Origin: Faecalispora sporosphaeroides DSM 1294
GTDB taxonomy: Bacteria; Bacillota; Clostridia; Oscillospirales; Acutalibacteraceae
Assembly: GCA_000383295.1 (NCBI GenBank)
Contig: KB911072.1
Span: 106,312 to 170,311 of the forward strand
Length of the DNA: 64,000 nucleotides
Reading direction: 5' to 3'
In this document: positions 17,298 to 25,616 of the stretch, in pieces
How positions within the stretch are numbered: position 1 is the stretch's first letter
How the letters are laid out: the number at the start of each line of letters is the position of its first letter
Translations under genes and position numbers: made by a program
The notes under the pieces: generated by a model
Database searches by the model: none
Told to the model about the DNA's origin: nothing
Seen by the model: the letters and a program-made list of their open reading frames with translations, nothing else

Positions 17298-19376
17298 TCA
17301 GAAAAAGAACTCCTGCGAGTCGGCCGCAGAAGGCGCGTCGGAGACCGACGGCTTCTCCAGAATAAATTTAGATACCTCCTGATGCAGGGCCTGGGCCTGC
17401 GCCGCCAGCTCCTCGCTGGATGCGGAGCTCTCCTCCGCCGTGGCGGCATTGTTCTGAACCACAGAGGATACCTGCGACAGCCCCAGCGTGATCTGCTCGA
17501 TCGCGCCGGCCTGCTCCACAGAGGCGCGCTCAACCTGCTCGATGGAAGCGCTGATCATTTTCGCCTGCTCGCCCGCCTGCGAAAGCACGCGCGAGGTATT
17601 CGCCGCGATCTCGCCGCCCTCTTTGACGGTGCCCCCGGCATTTTGGAGCAGCACTGCCGTCCGCTTGGCGGCCTCCGCCGATTTGGCCGCCAGATTGCGC
17701 ACCTCGTCCGCCACCACGGCAAAGCCCTTGCCCGCCGTACCGGCCCGCGCGGCCTCGATCGCCGCGTTCAGGGCGAGAATATTCGTCTGGAGCGCGATAT
17801 CCTCAATCACCTTAGTGATGCTCGAAATCTGCTCCGACGACTCGCGGATTTCATCCATTGCACGGGTCAGCTTGTGCATCTCTTCATTGCTCTGCAAAAT
17901 TCCGGCGGCGGCCTGCTCCACGTATTCCGTGGCCTGCCGCACGTTCTGCACGTTGGCCTCCGCCTGCTGATCAACGGTCGCGATAGAGGCTGTGAGCTCC
18001 TGCACGGTGGCCGCCTGCTCGGAAGCGCCTGCGGCCAAAGCCTGCGCTGCGGCAGACACCTGCTCGGCCCCGGTATTCACCTGCTGCGACGCAATATCGA
18101 TCTGAGAAAGTGTGTGATTCAGCGAGCCTGAAATCTGCACCAGAGCCTCCCGGATCGGCGTGAAATCACCCGCATAGTCCAAATCCACCCGCACGCGCAT
18201 ATCCCCCTGCGCCATTTGGTGAAGCTTCTCCGAAATATCCTGAATGTAGCTTTGCAGAGAGGAAACGGTCGACCGCAGCGCATCCGCCAGCATTCCCAGC
18301 TCATTCTTCGCGCGGTATTCCAGCGCAAGGTTCAGGTTCCCCTGCGAAAGCTGCGTCGCAACCTCGGCCATTTGGTCCAGCGGACGCGAAATGGTGCGCC
18401 TGACAAACAGCACCAGAAGCGTGATGGCCAGCAGCACCAGCACAAGCACCAGCACAACGGAGATTGCCGTGGCGTTTCGCATTGCCGCGTTGGATTCCAC
18501 CAGGGAAAGGCCGGCAAAATAAATGCCGATCGCCCGATTGCCGGAATCCACAATCGGCTGGTAGGCGGTCGCGTAAGGAACGCCCAGAATGTCGGCGGAG
18601 CCGAAATACTGCGTCTTTTCCTCCAGCACGGTTTTGGCGATCTTCTGATCCAGCCTGGTGCCGACGACACGCTGGCCGTTGCTGATGATTGTGGTATTGA
18701 CGCGCTCGTCCCCCACAAAAACAGTGAACTCGTTGCCCGTCATGCTTTTCATTTCGTCTACGAATTTGGCATTCACCAGAGAATACCCGGCTGATACGGC
18801 ACCGATAACATTGCCCGAGGAGTCCTTGACGGGCGTGCCGGTGCGAATGGCGAGCGGAATATCCGCGCCGGTCTCGGTGACCGTCGCGGTTTCTCCCTTG
18901 AGCGCCCTTGCAATGTTGGCCTGGCCTGCCACCGAATCGCCCGCTTTATCGTCGAGGGTGCGCGCGATCACACTCCCCTGGCGGTTGGTGATCGTCACAA
19001 AGTCCACATCAGCGGCCATTTCTTTTACAAACCGGCTGACCTCCGTTTTCACGGCGGCGGCATTGCCCTGCTGCACCGCAAGGATCACCCCGGCGTCGGC
19101 CGCAAGGCTTTTGGCCGCAGAGGCGGATTTTATTTCGTAGTCTTTCAGGATGGAATTCATGGTGGTAAGCGCCATCTGGCTTCTTTCGGTATTGATCTGA
19201 TTGATGACGCCTCGATTGCTGGCCGACATGTAGAGCACCGACACACTGCCCACAATAAGAATGGCACAGGTCGCAAACAAAGCGAGCTGGAACCCGATTC
19301 TGCGAATCATCGGCAGCTTACCGGAGGTGCCGGGGCTTTGCGGCTTGTGTCTTGACGTTTTCCTTAATTTGATCAT
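17298..19376 (-). CDS. Methyl-accepting chemotaxis protein with single-Cache-type sensor
   Basis: 692 residues. A short basic N-terminus and TM1 (about 27-50) precede an extracellular Cache-like domain (about 55-290) containing [22 protein letters not shown] strands. TM2 lies near 297-320, then HAMP and a cytoplasmic signalling domain with the conserved hairpin-tip region [22 protein letters not shown]. It would control CheA activity at the membrane. The start MIKLRKT was chosen because GAAAGGAAAG precedes it; a longer frame reaches back to the promoter. The ligand is unknown. The C-terminus ends EFFF with no CheR-tether pentapeptide. Confidence 0.9.
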   Translation of the reverse strand: MIKLRKTSRHKPQSPGTSGKLPMIRRIGFQLALFATCAILIVGSVSVLYMSASNRGVINQINTERSQMALTTMNSILKDYEIKSASAAKSLAADAGVILAVQQGNAAAVKTEVSRFVKEMAADVDFVTITNRQGSVIARTLDDKAGDSVAGQANIARALKGETATVTETGADIPLAIRTGTPVKDSSGNVIGAVSAGYSLVNAKFVDEMKSMTGNEFTVFVGDERVNTTIISNGQRVVGTRLDQKIAKTVLEEKTQYFGSADILGVPYATAYQPIVDSGNRAIGIYFAGLSLVESNAAMRNATAISVVLVLVLVLLAITLLVLFVRRTISRPLDQMAEVATQLSQGNLNLALEYRAKNELGMLADALRSTVSSLQSYIQDISEKLHQMAQGDMRVRVDLDYAGDFTPIREALVQISGSLNHTLSQIDIASQQVNTGAEQVSAAAQALAAGASEQAATVQELTASIATVDQQAEANVQNVRQATEYVEQAAAGILQSNEEMHKLTRAMDEIRESSEQISSITKVIEDIALQTNILALNAAIEAARAGTAGKGFAVVADEVRNLAAKSAEAAKRTAVLLQNAGGTVKEGGEIAANTSRVLSQAGEQAKMISASIEQVERASVEQAGAIEQITLGLSQVSSVVQNNAATAEESSASSEELAAQAQALHQEVSKFILEKPSVSDAPSAADSQEFFF

Positions 19377-19514
19377 GCGAGTCTTTCCTTTCAAAGGTGG
19401 TTGTAATGAGGCATATCGGCAGACGGATTCGCCATACCATGTGTAAAAACCTGTTCCGGCGAACCTGATATTTTCTTTTCGACAAAAATCGACATTCCAA
19501 TGATTAACAGTTTT

Positions 19515-19544
19515 ATTATACAGGGAGCCCATTTCCGGTGTCAA
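19515..19544 (-). promoter_or_regulatory. SigA-type promoter of the chemoreceptor gene at 17298
   Basis: TTGACA (19539-19544), 18-bp spacer, TATAAT (19515-19520) on the minus strand. A GCCGATAT octamer (minus strand, 19405-19412) nearer the gene resembles a SigD -10 but lacks a TAAA -35. Confidence 0.75.
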
Positions 19545-19750
19545 TTGCAAGCGCAACGCAAATAGAACCAAACTTATCGCCCAAAAATAAAATGATAATA
19601 TTCATTATTATCAACGCGCTTCTTTCCTCTTCTGAAAAAATGCTCTGCAAACGGGGTGAAAACACGTCACTCCGTTGGGGTTATAGAAGGGCGAAGGCGG
19701 TGCGAAACGCCCTGCCGCGCGGCGCTCCGTTTCGACGGAAAGGAAAATCA

Positions 19751-19797
19751 AAAAAGCCCCCATCGCCGCCGGATTTCTCCGGCAGAGATGGGGGCTT
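19751..19797 (-). terminator. Terminator of the sugar O-acetyltransferase gene
   Basis: AAGCCCCCATC/GATGGGGGCTT stem with an inner CCGG-rich stem, followed by TTTTTT on the minus strand. Confidence 0.85.
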
Positions 19798-19810
19798 CCC
19801 CTGTATTCCA

Positions 19811-20431
19811 TTAACGCGGCAGAGCCATCTCCCGCTCGAGCTCCGCTCTTTGTTGCTCCCAATAGGCCGCGTCCTCCTGCGTGATTTCCCGAATCACCCG
19901 GCAGGGATTCCCGGCGGCGATCACCCCGGCGGGGATCGATTTTGTGACCACCGACCCTGAGCCGATAATGCTGCCGCTGCCGATCTCGACGCCGCCGTTG
20001 ATCACCGCGTGCCCGCCGATCCACACATCGTCCCCGATGGCGACGGGACTGCCGTATTCCAGCATATCTGCCCTCACCCTTGCATCGATGGGGTGCGCGG
20101 GCGTATAGATGCCGACCTGCGGCCCGAGCAAAACGTGATTGCCGATCGTCACGGGGCAAACATCCAAAATCACGCAGTCGAAGTTCGCGTAAAAATGGTT
20201 CCCGATGGTAATATTGCTGCCGTAATCACAGCGAAAGTTCGGCTCGATGTAAATATGTTCCCCAATCGACCCAAGCATTTCTTTGAGAAGCTGCGTGCGG
20301 TACTCGAATTCATCCTCCCCGGTGTTGTTGTATGTCCGCAGCAATCTTCTGATTTTGCGCATGTCTTCCCTCAGCTCTTCATCGCCGCGGTACGGCATCC
20401 CCCGAATCATTCGCTCTTTCATGCTCAGCAT
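19811..20431 (-). CDS. Maltose/galactoside-type sugar O-acetyltransferase
   Basis: 206 residues of the left-handed beta-helix (hexapeptide-repeat) acetyltransferase family, Maa/LacA type. The N-terminal Mac domain starts MKERMIRGMPY. The acceptor region IEPNFRCDYGSNITIG is followed by the catalytic-His region IYTPAHPIDA and a C-terminal hexapeptide coil ending IPAGVIAAGNPCRVIREI. It transfers acetyl from acetyl-CoA to a sugar hydroxyl in the cytoplasm; the physiological sugar is unknown. The first ATG is 10 nt after AAAGGAG; the ATG three codons later is an alternative. Single-gene unit with its own terminator. Confidence 0.9.
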   Translation of the reverse strand: MLSMKERMIRGMPYRGDEELREDMRKIRRLLRTYNNTGEDEFEYRTQLLKEMLGSIGEHIYIEPNFRCDYGSNITIGNHFYANFDCVILDVCPVTIGNHVLLGPQVGIYTPAHPIDARVRADMLEYGSPVAIGDDVWIGGHAVINGGVEIGSGSIIGSGSVVTKSIPAGVIAAGNPCRVIREITQEDAAYWEQQRAELEREMALPR

Positions 20432-20461
20432 ATCGCCTGTGCTCCTTTCCCACTTTCAGTA

Positions 20462-20782
20462 TCACAACATGTGAATGTTTTCCACAAGGGACAGCCGGCC
20501 TTCTCCCGCTCTTTGGTGAATGAGAAGCTCCATCAATGAGGAAAGCAGGCTGTTTTGGGTGATCAGCTCAAAGCCCGGGCCGTTCTCACGCCTTACAATT
20601 CGCAGAGCCTGCAAAACCGCTATTTTGTGATGCCGCTCCGGCTGCAGCCTTACCGCATATTCTACACCATCCACCGTCATGCTGACAACATAGCTTGCGC
20701 TGAGCGGTTCGGCCTGCGCATTTTGCAGTAAGGAGCTGCGAAGGGTTTCATATTGACTTTCTTTCAGCTGCCGAATGATCAT
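20462..20782 (-). CDS. Hypothetical protein, 106 residues
   Basis: Not recognised. A soluble protein, mixed alpha/beta in appearance, starting MIIRQLKESQYE and ending in a long helix-like segment. Of two close ATGs the second (20780-20782) is better placed, 7 nt after AGGAG. It is the last gene after two RHH regulator genes on the same strand and follows copy 1 of the 128-bp repeat, so it may belong to that small locus. Confidence 0.55.
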   Translation of the reverse strand: MIIRQLKESQYETLRSSLLQNAQAEPLSASYVVSMTVDGVEYAVRLQPERHHKIAVLQALRIVRRENGPGFELITQNSLLSSLMELLIHQRAGEGRLSLVENIHML

Positions 20783-20809
20783 AAACATACTCCTTTTCAA
20801 GATGTTTTT

Positions 20810-20938
20810 CGACAGTGCTTGAAAGGAAGTGCGGCGCATGCTATACTATTTACGCTGCATTTGCCTTATGGCATCTGTCGGTTGGGTGGGAAGTGGCGAT
20901 TTGCTTTGGAGAGTGAGCGCCGCTTCCTTTCATTTTTT
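20810..20938. repeat. Repeat copy 1 (about 128 bp) following an RHH regulator gene
   Basis: Roughly 92% identical to 21203-21330. The ends are imperfect inverted repeats (GAAAGGAA...GCGGCGC and GCGCCGC...TTCCTTTC). It includes the last codons and stop of the RHH gene on the minus strand. On the plus strand both copies keep TTGAAA-17 bp-TATACT (20819-20847 here) and end in a six-T run, so it could encode a small convergent RNA or be a structured 3' UTR. Confidence 0.75.
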
Positions 20939-21109
20939 GAGGCTTTTATGCACAAGTTCAATCCCTTTTCGCACGACTTCTGATTTGCTGATTTTCAGCG
21001 ATTCGGCGGATTCCTCCAGTTGTTGTACACTCTTATCATCCAGCCGAACTCGGAACATCGTATCTTTTGGATTGTCCGTTGGCCGCCCCGTCTTCTTGGG
21101 TTCGCTGAT
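20930..21109 (-). CDS. Ribbon-helix-helix (CopG/Arc-like) transcriptional regulator, apparent ATC start
   Basis: 59 residues. The N-terminal basic linker (KKTGRPTDNP) precedes an RHH core: strand TMFRVRLDD, helix SVQQLEESAESLK, turn ISKSEV, helix VRKGIELVHKSL. Such dimers bind operator repeats. No ATG, GTG or TTG lies between the strong ribosome site GGAGG (21117-21121) and the core. The codon 7 nt after it is ATC, exactly aligned with the TTG start of the paralogue at 21322-21504. It has its own promoter with inverted-repeat operators, so self-repression is likely. No toxin gene is adjacent. Confidence 0.7.
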   Translation of the reverse strand: MSEPKKTGRPTDNPKDTMFRVRLDDKSVQQLEESAESLKISKSEVVRKGIELVHKSLKK

Positions 21110-21121
21110 AGTCTCGCCTCC

Positions 21122-21168
21122 TTTTGTAGCGACAGTACCATTATAGGTTGTGTAGCTACAAAAGTCAA
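21122..21168 (-). promoter_or_regulatory. Promoter and operator of the first RHH gene
   Basis: TTGACT (21163-21168), 17 bp, TATAAT (21140-21145) on the minus strand. A 9-bp inverted repeat TTTTGTAGC/GCTACAAAA (21122-21130, 21155-21163) brackets the -10. A palindrome TGTAGCTACA (21151-21160) fills the spacer. Confidence 0.8.
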
Positions 21169-21202
21169 GTAAATTCACATCGCCCGCCTTTCCTGATATT
21201 CC

Positions 21203-21330
21203 CGACAGTGCTTGAAAGGAGCTGCGGCGCATGTTATACTATTTACGCTGCATTTGCCTTATGGCAGCTGTCGGTTGTGTGGGAAGTGGCGATTGCTTTG
21301 ATGAGTGTGCGCCGCTTCCCTTCATTTTTT
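21203..21330. repeat. Repeat copy 2 (128 bp) following the second RHH regulator gene
   Basis: Near-identical to 20810-20938, 393 bp away. It has the same inverted-repeat ends and the same plus-strand TTGAAA-17-TATACT (21212-21240). About ten differences including one deletion. Confidence 0.75.
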
Positions 21331-21504
21331 CTGGAGCCGGTCATACAAAGTATCAATGCCTTTTCGCAAAACCTCTGAACGGGTCATCTTCAATTCTCTC
21401 ATACAAAATTCCACTTTGTCCAAAGTTTCATGATCAACCCTGACTTTCAGGTCATGCTCCAAAGGCTTCTCTGGATGAGGCCCCGGCTTCTTACGTTCCC
21501 CCAA
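21322..21504 (-). CDS. Ribbon-helix-helix transcriptional regulator (paralogue), TTG start
   Basis: 60 residues with the same plan as the gene at 20930: basic linker (RKKPGPHPEKP), strand HDLKVRVDH, helix TLDKVEFCMRELK, MTRSEV turn, helix LRKGIDTLYDRL. About half the residues match the paralogue. The TTG start (21502-21504) is 7 nt after AGGAGG (21512-21517). It is driven by a consensus promoter wrapped in a long inverted repeat, which fits self-repression. The gene ends inside repeat copy 2. Confidence 0.75.
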   Translation of the reverse strand: MGERKKPGPHPEKPLEHDLKVRVDHETLDKVEFCMRELKMTRSEVLRKGIDTLYDRLQKK

Positions 21505-21517
21505 ATGACCACCTCCT

Positions 21518-21564
21518 AACTTGGAACGCAAGATAATTATACATCTTGTGTTCCAAGTTGTCAA
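21518..21564 (-). promoter_or_regulatory. Promoter and operator of the second RHH gene
   Basis: TTGACA (21559-21564), 17 bp, TATAAT (21536-21541): full consensus on the minus strand. Inverted repeat AACTTGGAAC/GTTCCAAGTT (21518-21527, 21550-21559), with inner arms around the -10, covers the promoter. Confidence 0.85.
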
Positions 21565-21584
21565 TAATATCCAGATATAAAATC

Positions 21585-21613
21585 AGAGGATGCCCTAATG
21601 CAGGGTATCCTCT
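21585..21613. repeat. 12-bp imperfect inverted repeat
   Basis: AGAGGATGCCCT and AGGGTATCCTCT around a 5-nt loop, between the RHH promoter and the spore-protein terminator. Confidence 0.5.
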
Positions 21614-21646
21614 TGCTTTGTGCCCGTTACGATCAGTGTGAAATAG

Positions 21647-21678
21647 AAAAGTAAGCGAAGCCTAAGACTTCGCTTACT
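21647..21678 (-). terminator. Terminator of the C1q-like protein gene
   Basis: GTAAGCGAAG/CTTCGCTTAC stem followed by a T-rich tract (TTTTCTATTTC) on the minus strand. Confidence 0.75.
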
Positions 21679-21726
21679 GAACAAATACGCATGGAAATAC
21701 CTGATACGATTCTTTTCTGCTGTCAC

Positions 21727-22671
21727 TCATCTTGCCGAAATGGAGATCGAATGATCTATGCGCGCCGCGCCGGTTACCTTCTGGATCGAGAAAATCTGCG
21801 GGGTCACGACAAGCATCATAGAGGTCGTGTCCGCAAACACCAGAATGCCGTACTCATTGATCGTAATATCGCCGGAAGCGCTTGTGGTGGGTCCGGTCGT
21901 AAACGAAATGCTGTCGCCCACCGCAACATAATCATGAATGTTCTTGATCTGATCCGTGTCGCAGTTCTGCGGGAACGGATCGGGAGGAGTCAAATAGGTA
22001 ATGGAGCTGTCGTAAACGCTGTCCGGAAAATAGAGAACCGTTATTTTATCGATACTGAAAGCGACCGGCTCATCCCCCAGCAGCAGCATGGGGACGCTCC
22101 CGGCGTCAGGCGATCGATACAGGGAATTGATCGGCCCGGTGATCGTCGCAAGCCTGTTGGAAAACAGGCTGACCGATGCGCCCGGGTAGAGCGTTACGAT
22201 CTGTTCCAGAACATGGGCGAACTGATCCAACGCGAAGCAGCGGCTGTTGTCCGCCGCGCCGCCGCCGCTGTCGACGGCAGAAATCCGCAGATTGGCTTTC
22301 GATGCAATCATACCGGAGAAAAAGAGCGTTGCGTTCGACATGTTCACCAGTGAAAAAGCAACCGGAGCATCGTCGATATTCAGAACGGCGATTCCGCCTA
22401 TATTGCCTGTTTTATTGGGCGAGTTGCTCTCAAACACCTGACCTTTATCCGAAATCAGCTGAACAGCCGTGCCCGGCGCGCCGGAGGTTGACTGGATCGA
22501 TACCCACCAATCGACAATATACAGGCCGTCCTCAGGAATTGTGACAGCGCCTGTCACCGGATCATAACTGAGAATCCCGACCGAGCTGATGATTTGATCA
22601 AAGATAAAATTGCTGTTATCTAAAATGCTTGTACCGCTGTTTTTTTGGAGCTGCAATACTGTACTGGCCAT
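21727..22671 (-). CDS. C1q/TNF-like (BclA C-terminal type) surface protein, probably spore-associated
   Basis: 314 residues. The N-terminal half reads as a jelly-roll like the C-terminal domain of BclA (VTIPEDGLYIVDWWVSI and VAFSLVNMSNATLFFS strands). The second half contains FALDQFAHVLEQIVTLYP, a segment I associate with clostridial spore-surface proteins, followed by another beta-rich domain. There is no signal peptide, in line with spore-coat or exosporium proteins made in the mother cell. No collagen-like GXX repeat is present. Several ATGs occur in a row after AAAAGGTG; I take the last (22669-22671). The localisation is inference. Confidence 0.7.
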   Translation of the reverse strand: MASTVLQLQKNSGTSILDNSNFIFDQIISSVGILSYDPVTGAVTIPEDGLYIVDWWVSIQSTSGAPGTAVQLISDKGQVFESNSPNKTGNIGGIAVLNIDDAPVAFSLVNMSNATLFFSGMIASKANLRISAVDSGGGAADNSRCFALDQFAHVLEQIVTLYPGASVSLFSNRLATITGPINSLYRSPDAGSVPMLLLGDEPVAFSIDKITVLYFPDSVYDSSITYLTPPDPFPQNCDTDQIKNIHDYVAVGDSISFTTGPTTSASGDITINEYGILVFADTTSMMLVVTPQIFSIQKVTGAARIDHSISISAR

Positions 22672-22795
22672 CATCATCACCTTTTTATTTGGTTTTGATC
22701 GCCCTCCTCTATTATATGATATGTGCTGCGATTCAAATAGTTAAGAAAGACACGCAAAAACAAGGAACACGGCGCCGAACAGCGGGTTTCCCCGG

Positions 22796-23422
22796 TCAAT
22801 CGCGCGAAGCATATTTTCCGTTGATGAAATGAAAGTCGCAGCAGGCCGCGCCTTCCCCCAGGGTTCCGCTGCGCTCAAAACGGATTTTGGGCAGGAGGCC
22901 CGAGAAAGCCGTAATATCGTTCTCGCAATAAACCGTGCAAAGTTCCGGGCAGCCCTGCTGCCGGCACAAATCCCAATACAGACACCGGTGCAGATTAAAG
23001 TGAATTTCTCTCGCGCTGTTGCTCACCCATTCCGTTTCCCAGCCCTCCATCGGGAAATTCATGCGCATGTGTGATTTTACGCCCATGCGGTAAACCAAAA
23101 ACGCAAACGGGATGCGCACCATCCGGGCGCTGCTCTCTTTCTTGATCAGCGCGGCCTTCTGCGTTTCACGCCTGACGGCGGCCAGCGCGTTGTTTTTGGG
23201 GATGCCCTCCGCCAACAGCGCCTTGTAGTAAGCCATTGCCGGGAGCAGCTTGCCGCGCAGGTGCTCCGCGATCGCGGGATTCCCTTTGTCATCCGCCTGC
23301 GCCGCCAGCTCGTGATACAGCTCCTGTGCTCTGCCAAAAATACGGGTTCCCATGGGCTGCGCAAATTCCTTCTCGCAATCTTCCCGCAAAAACGGAAGAT
23401 TCGTGGACTCAAACGCCTTCAT
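22796..23422 (-). CDS. L-2-amino-thiazoline-4-carboxylic acid hydrolase family protein
   Basis: 208 residues. The C-terminal part contains CENDITAFSGLLPKIRFERSG-like sequence and a GEGAACCDFHF ending typical of the ATC hydrolase family, which in the reference pathway opens the thiazoline ring on the way to cysteine; many homologues have unknown roles. Cys residues in CRQQGCPELCTVYC may bind metal. Its start lies within the end of the AbrB gene (overlap about 14 nt), so the two are translationally coupled and presumably share the promoter at 23679-23707. Confidence 0.75.
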   Translation of the reverse strand: MKAFESTNLPFLREDCEKEFAQPMGTRIFGRAQELYHELAAQADDKGNPAIAEHLRGKLLPAMAYYKALLAEGIPKNNALAAVRRETQKAALIKKESSARMVRIPFAFLVYRMGVKSHMRMNFPMEGWETEWVSNSAREIHFNLHRCLYWDLCRQQGCPELCTVYCENDITAFSGLLPKIRFERSGTLGEGAACCDFHFINGKYASRD

Positions 23423-23642
23423 CATTTGAGGTCTCCTCTATCTTCTTAAATATTTCGCCGGCGTGCTTTTGCAGTACGTCCGCCTTGGTCACAGCGATCC
23501 CCCACTTTTCGTCTCCCAGAACGAGCAGGGTATCGCCCGCCTGAATCCCGAACACCTCGCGCGCATCCTTCGGAATAATGATCTGCCCGCGTTCCCCCAC
23601 CTTTACGGTGCCAAAAATATAGTGGCCTTTGGGGATTTTCAT
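23409..23642 (-). CDS. AbrB/SpoVT/MazE-type swapped-hairpin DNA-binding protein
   Basis: 77 residues. The AbrB-like core is GTVKVGERGQIIIPKDAREVFGIQAGDTLLVLGDE (about residues 11-45), and a helical tail follows. It should act as a dimeric transcription regulator. The start MKIPKG follows GAGGTG at good spacing; the GTG three codons earlier overlaps that site and was not used. It is the first gene of a two-gene unit with the ATC-hydrolase-like gene, which may be its target or effector system. No toxin partner is visible. Confidence 0.85.
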   Translation of the reverse strand: MKIPKGHYIFGTVKVGERGQIIIPKDAREVFGIQAGDTLLVLGDEKWGIAVTKADVLQKHAGEIFKKIEETSNDEGV

Positions 23643-23678
23643 CTCTATCACCTCGTCATATATTACATACTAATATGA

Positions 23679-23707
23679 ATAATATGACGAATAAGAGGAA
23701 ATGTCAA
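23679..23707 (-). promoter_or_regulatory. Promoter of the AbrB/ATC-hydrolase unit
   Basis: TTGACA (23702-23707), 17 bp, TATTAT (23679-23684) on the minus strand. AT-rich dyads around 23655-23690 may be the AbrB-like operator. Confidence 0.75.
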
Positions 23708-23732
23708 TAGAAGAAGATGAAAATAAAAATCA

Positions 23733-23766
23733 AAAAAAGTCAATTCCATCAGGAATTGACTTTTTT
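23733..23766. terminator. Bidirectional terminator
   Basis: Perfect stem AAAAAAGTCAATTCC/GGAATTGACTTTTTT with a 4-nt loop; runs of A and T on both sides. It ends the tRNA-Leu transcript on the minus strand. Confidence 0.85.
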
Positions 23767-23778
23767 AAAAAATATTGA

Positions 23779-23863
23779 TGGTGCGGCTAATGGGACTTGA
23801 ACCCATACGAGATAACTCACACGCCCCTCAAACGTGCCTGTCTGCCAGTTCCAGCACAGCCGC
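23779..23863 (-). tRNA. tRNA-Leu, anticodon GAG
   Basis: Acceptor stem GCGGCTG/TAGCCGC, long variable arm as in class II tRNAs, anticodon loop TTGAGGG (GAG, reads CTC/CTT), T-arm GGGTTCAAGTCCC, discriminator A and encoded CCA (23779-23781). Confidence 0.95.
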
Positions 23864-23958
23864 ATTTCTGCAAAATGATAGTACCGAGCAGGCGCAAAGC
23901 CGACTCGACGAACAGTATTATATCATTCCGGAGAAAGACTTGTCAACTAAAATTCGCT

Positions 23959-24567
23959 TTATTTCAAAAGTTTTTCGACAAGGGCGCTGTATTCCTCATA
24001 CGTCATCATGCTGTTAAGCACTTTCAGCAACGCGTTTGTCGCAAGGTGCTCCGGCAGACTCAGGTGTTCGAGCAGCAGCCTGCGGTTGCGCGCGCTGTTT
24101 TCCCCGCCGGTCAGGCCGTCGCGGAACAGGTCGGCTTTTTCAATTTTCCGCACCGCCGTGGGAGCCTCCCACTGCGGAACAGCTTCCTCCTCGCAAAGCA
24201 CGCCCGCTCGGTCGAGCGCCTCTAAAATCTGCTGCTTCGAGACCCCCTCCACACCCAGCTTGCCCTCTTTGGAGCCTTTTTCCTTTCGGCGCTCCTTGCC
24301 CAGAACATCCGGAATATAGGCGTGCTTGATGTATTTCGCGGGGATCGCGCTCATCAGGTGGTGGCGGATGAGAAAGCCTGCGGAATCGCTGTCGGTCAGA
24401 ATCAGCAGACCCCGCGTTTCCGCCATGCGGCGGATCAGCGCCATCTGCCGCTCGTCTTTAAAAATGCGAAAGCCGCGCGTTTCGATGATCAGGCCGTCGA
24501 TGATTGAGGAAAGCTTGATTTTATCATACTTTCCCTCCACAATGACCGCTTCTTTGAGTTTAATCAA
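23959..24567 (-). CDS. rnmV: Ribonuclease M5 (5S rRNA maturation)
   Basis: 202 residues. The N-terminal Toprim domain carries the catalytic Glu in VIVEGKYDK and the Asp pair in LILTDSDSAG. The C-terminal domain (about 90-200, with KEGKLGVEGVSKQQI) is the M5-specific RNA-binding part. It trims 5S rRNA precursor. The start codon is TTG, read as TTGA overlapping the holA stop, and AAGGAG lies 8 nt before it. Last gene of the alaS-HIT-apt-comEC-holA-rnmV run. Confidence 0.92.
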   Translation of the reverse strand: MIKLKEAVIVEGKYDKIKLSSIIDGLIIETRGFRIFKDERQMALIRRMAETRGLLILTDSDSAGFLIRHHLMSAIPAKYIKHAYIPDVLGKERRKEKGSKEGKLGVEGVSKQQILEALDRAGVLCEEEAVPQWEAPTAVRKIEKADLFRDGLTGGENSARNRRLLLEHLSLPEHLATNALLKVLNSMMTYEEYSALVEKLLK

Positions 24568-25616
24568 GTGATTCGCTCCTTCTCGGCAATCAGCAGCAGC
24601 CGGGCAATCAGCTTTTCCATTAAAATCCGGTCCCCGGTGCGCGAGCTTTTCAGCCCGATGTCAGTTTCCAGCAATACCTCAAGGCTCTCTCTCAGTTTTT
24701 CCAGCGAAAGGCCTTTCATGTCGCGCTCCGCGTTTTTCAGGCGGAATTCCTTGCCCTTATACGGAAAATAGTTTGCAAGCTCCGCCGGTCGGTGGCCGCC
24801 CTGTACGCAAGCGCGCACGCGGTACAGATCCACATAGGCAGACGAGAGCACCGCCAGCACCGCCACAGGCTCTTCGCGCTGCTGGTACAGCAGGTCGAGC
24901 AGGGAATACGCCCTGTCGTACTGTGCGGACACCAGCGCCTTCGAGAGCAGGAACACCGTCGTCTCCAGATTTTTCACCGCCACGCGGTCGATCGCCGCGC
25001 GGGTGATCGCACCCTTGCCGATATAGGCACAGAGCTTTTCCAGCTCGTGGAACAGGGTTTGCAGTTCCTTGCCGCACTGAGAGATCAAAAAGGCCGCATC
25101 CTGCCGCGAAAGCTCGCAGCCGCGCTTTTCCGCGTAGGCGCACAGCAGGCGCTCAAGCTCGGCCCCTTCGCGCGGGCGCACCTCAACCACAGTGCCGTGC
25201 TTTTTGACCGCGGCGAGCCATTTTTTCCACGCGGTGGATTTTTTCACATCCATCTCGAGCGTGGGCTGAAACACGAGCAGCACCGTGCTTTCGGGTAGAT
25301 TTTCCACCAGCTCGTACAGCTTTGAGAGCTCGCGCGCGGGCAGCTTTTCCACGTCCAGATCGGTAAGGACGATGTACTTTTTCTCCGCCATCATCGGCAG
25401 AGCCTCCGCCGCGTCGGCTACCTTGTCGGCCGAAAGGCCGTCGCCCGAAAAGCGCTGCACGTTAAAATCCGCAAAGGGCTGCTCGGAGGCTTTCTTCAGC
25501 AGCCGTTTCAAGTAGGCGGCAATCAGATATTTTTCTTCTCCATACAGAAAGTACAGGCCGCTGAGCTCCAACCGATCGGCGGCTTTTTTCCACTGGGCTT
25601 CCGTAAGCTCCGGCAT
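24564..25616 (-). CDS. holA: DNA polymerase III delta subunit
   Basis: 350 residues. The clamp-loader delta subunit opens the beta clamp. The start MPELTEAQWKK leads into FLYGEEKYLIAAYLKRL, matching the HolA N-terminus. The middle contains KYIVLTDLDVEKL, and the last domain is helical (KGLSLEKLRESLEVLLETDIGLKS-like). As is usual for delta, no canonical Walker A is present. The start overlaps the comEC stop by one base (TGATG), and its stop overlaps the rnmV TTG, so the three are coupled. The length agrees with the family. Confidence 0.92.
   Translation of the reverse strand: MPELTEAQWKKAADRLELSGLYFLYGEEKYLIAAYLKRLLKKASEQPFADFNVQRFSGDGLSADKVADAAEALPMMAEKKYIVLTDLDVEKLPARELSKLYELVENLPESTVLLVFQPTLEMDVKKSTAWKKWLAAVKKHGTVVEVRPREGAELERLLCAYAEKRGCELSRQDAAFLISQCGKELQTLFHELEKLCAYIGKGAITRAAIDRVAVKNLETTVFLLSKALVSAQYDRAYSLLDLLYQQREEPVAVLAVLSSAYVDLYRVRACVQGGHRPAELANYFPYKGKEFRLKNAERDMKGLSLEKLRESLEVLLETDIGLKSSRTGDRILMEKLIARLLLIAEKERIT

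Noticed and set aside
21203..21330. 128-bp repeats as insertion-sequence remnants
   Set aside because: No transposase and no target duplication could be seen; they end inside RHH stop codons in both copies, which fits a duplicated 3' region better.
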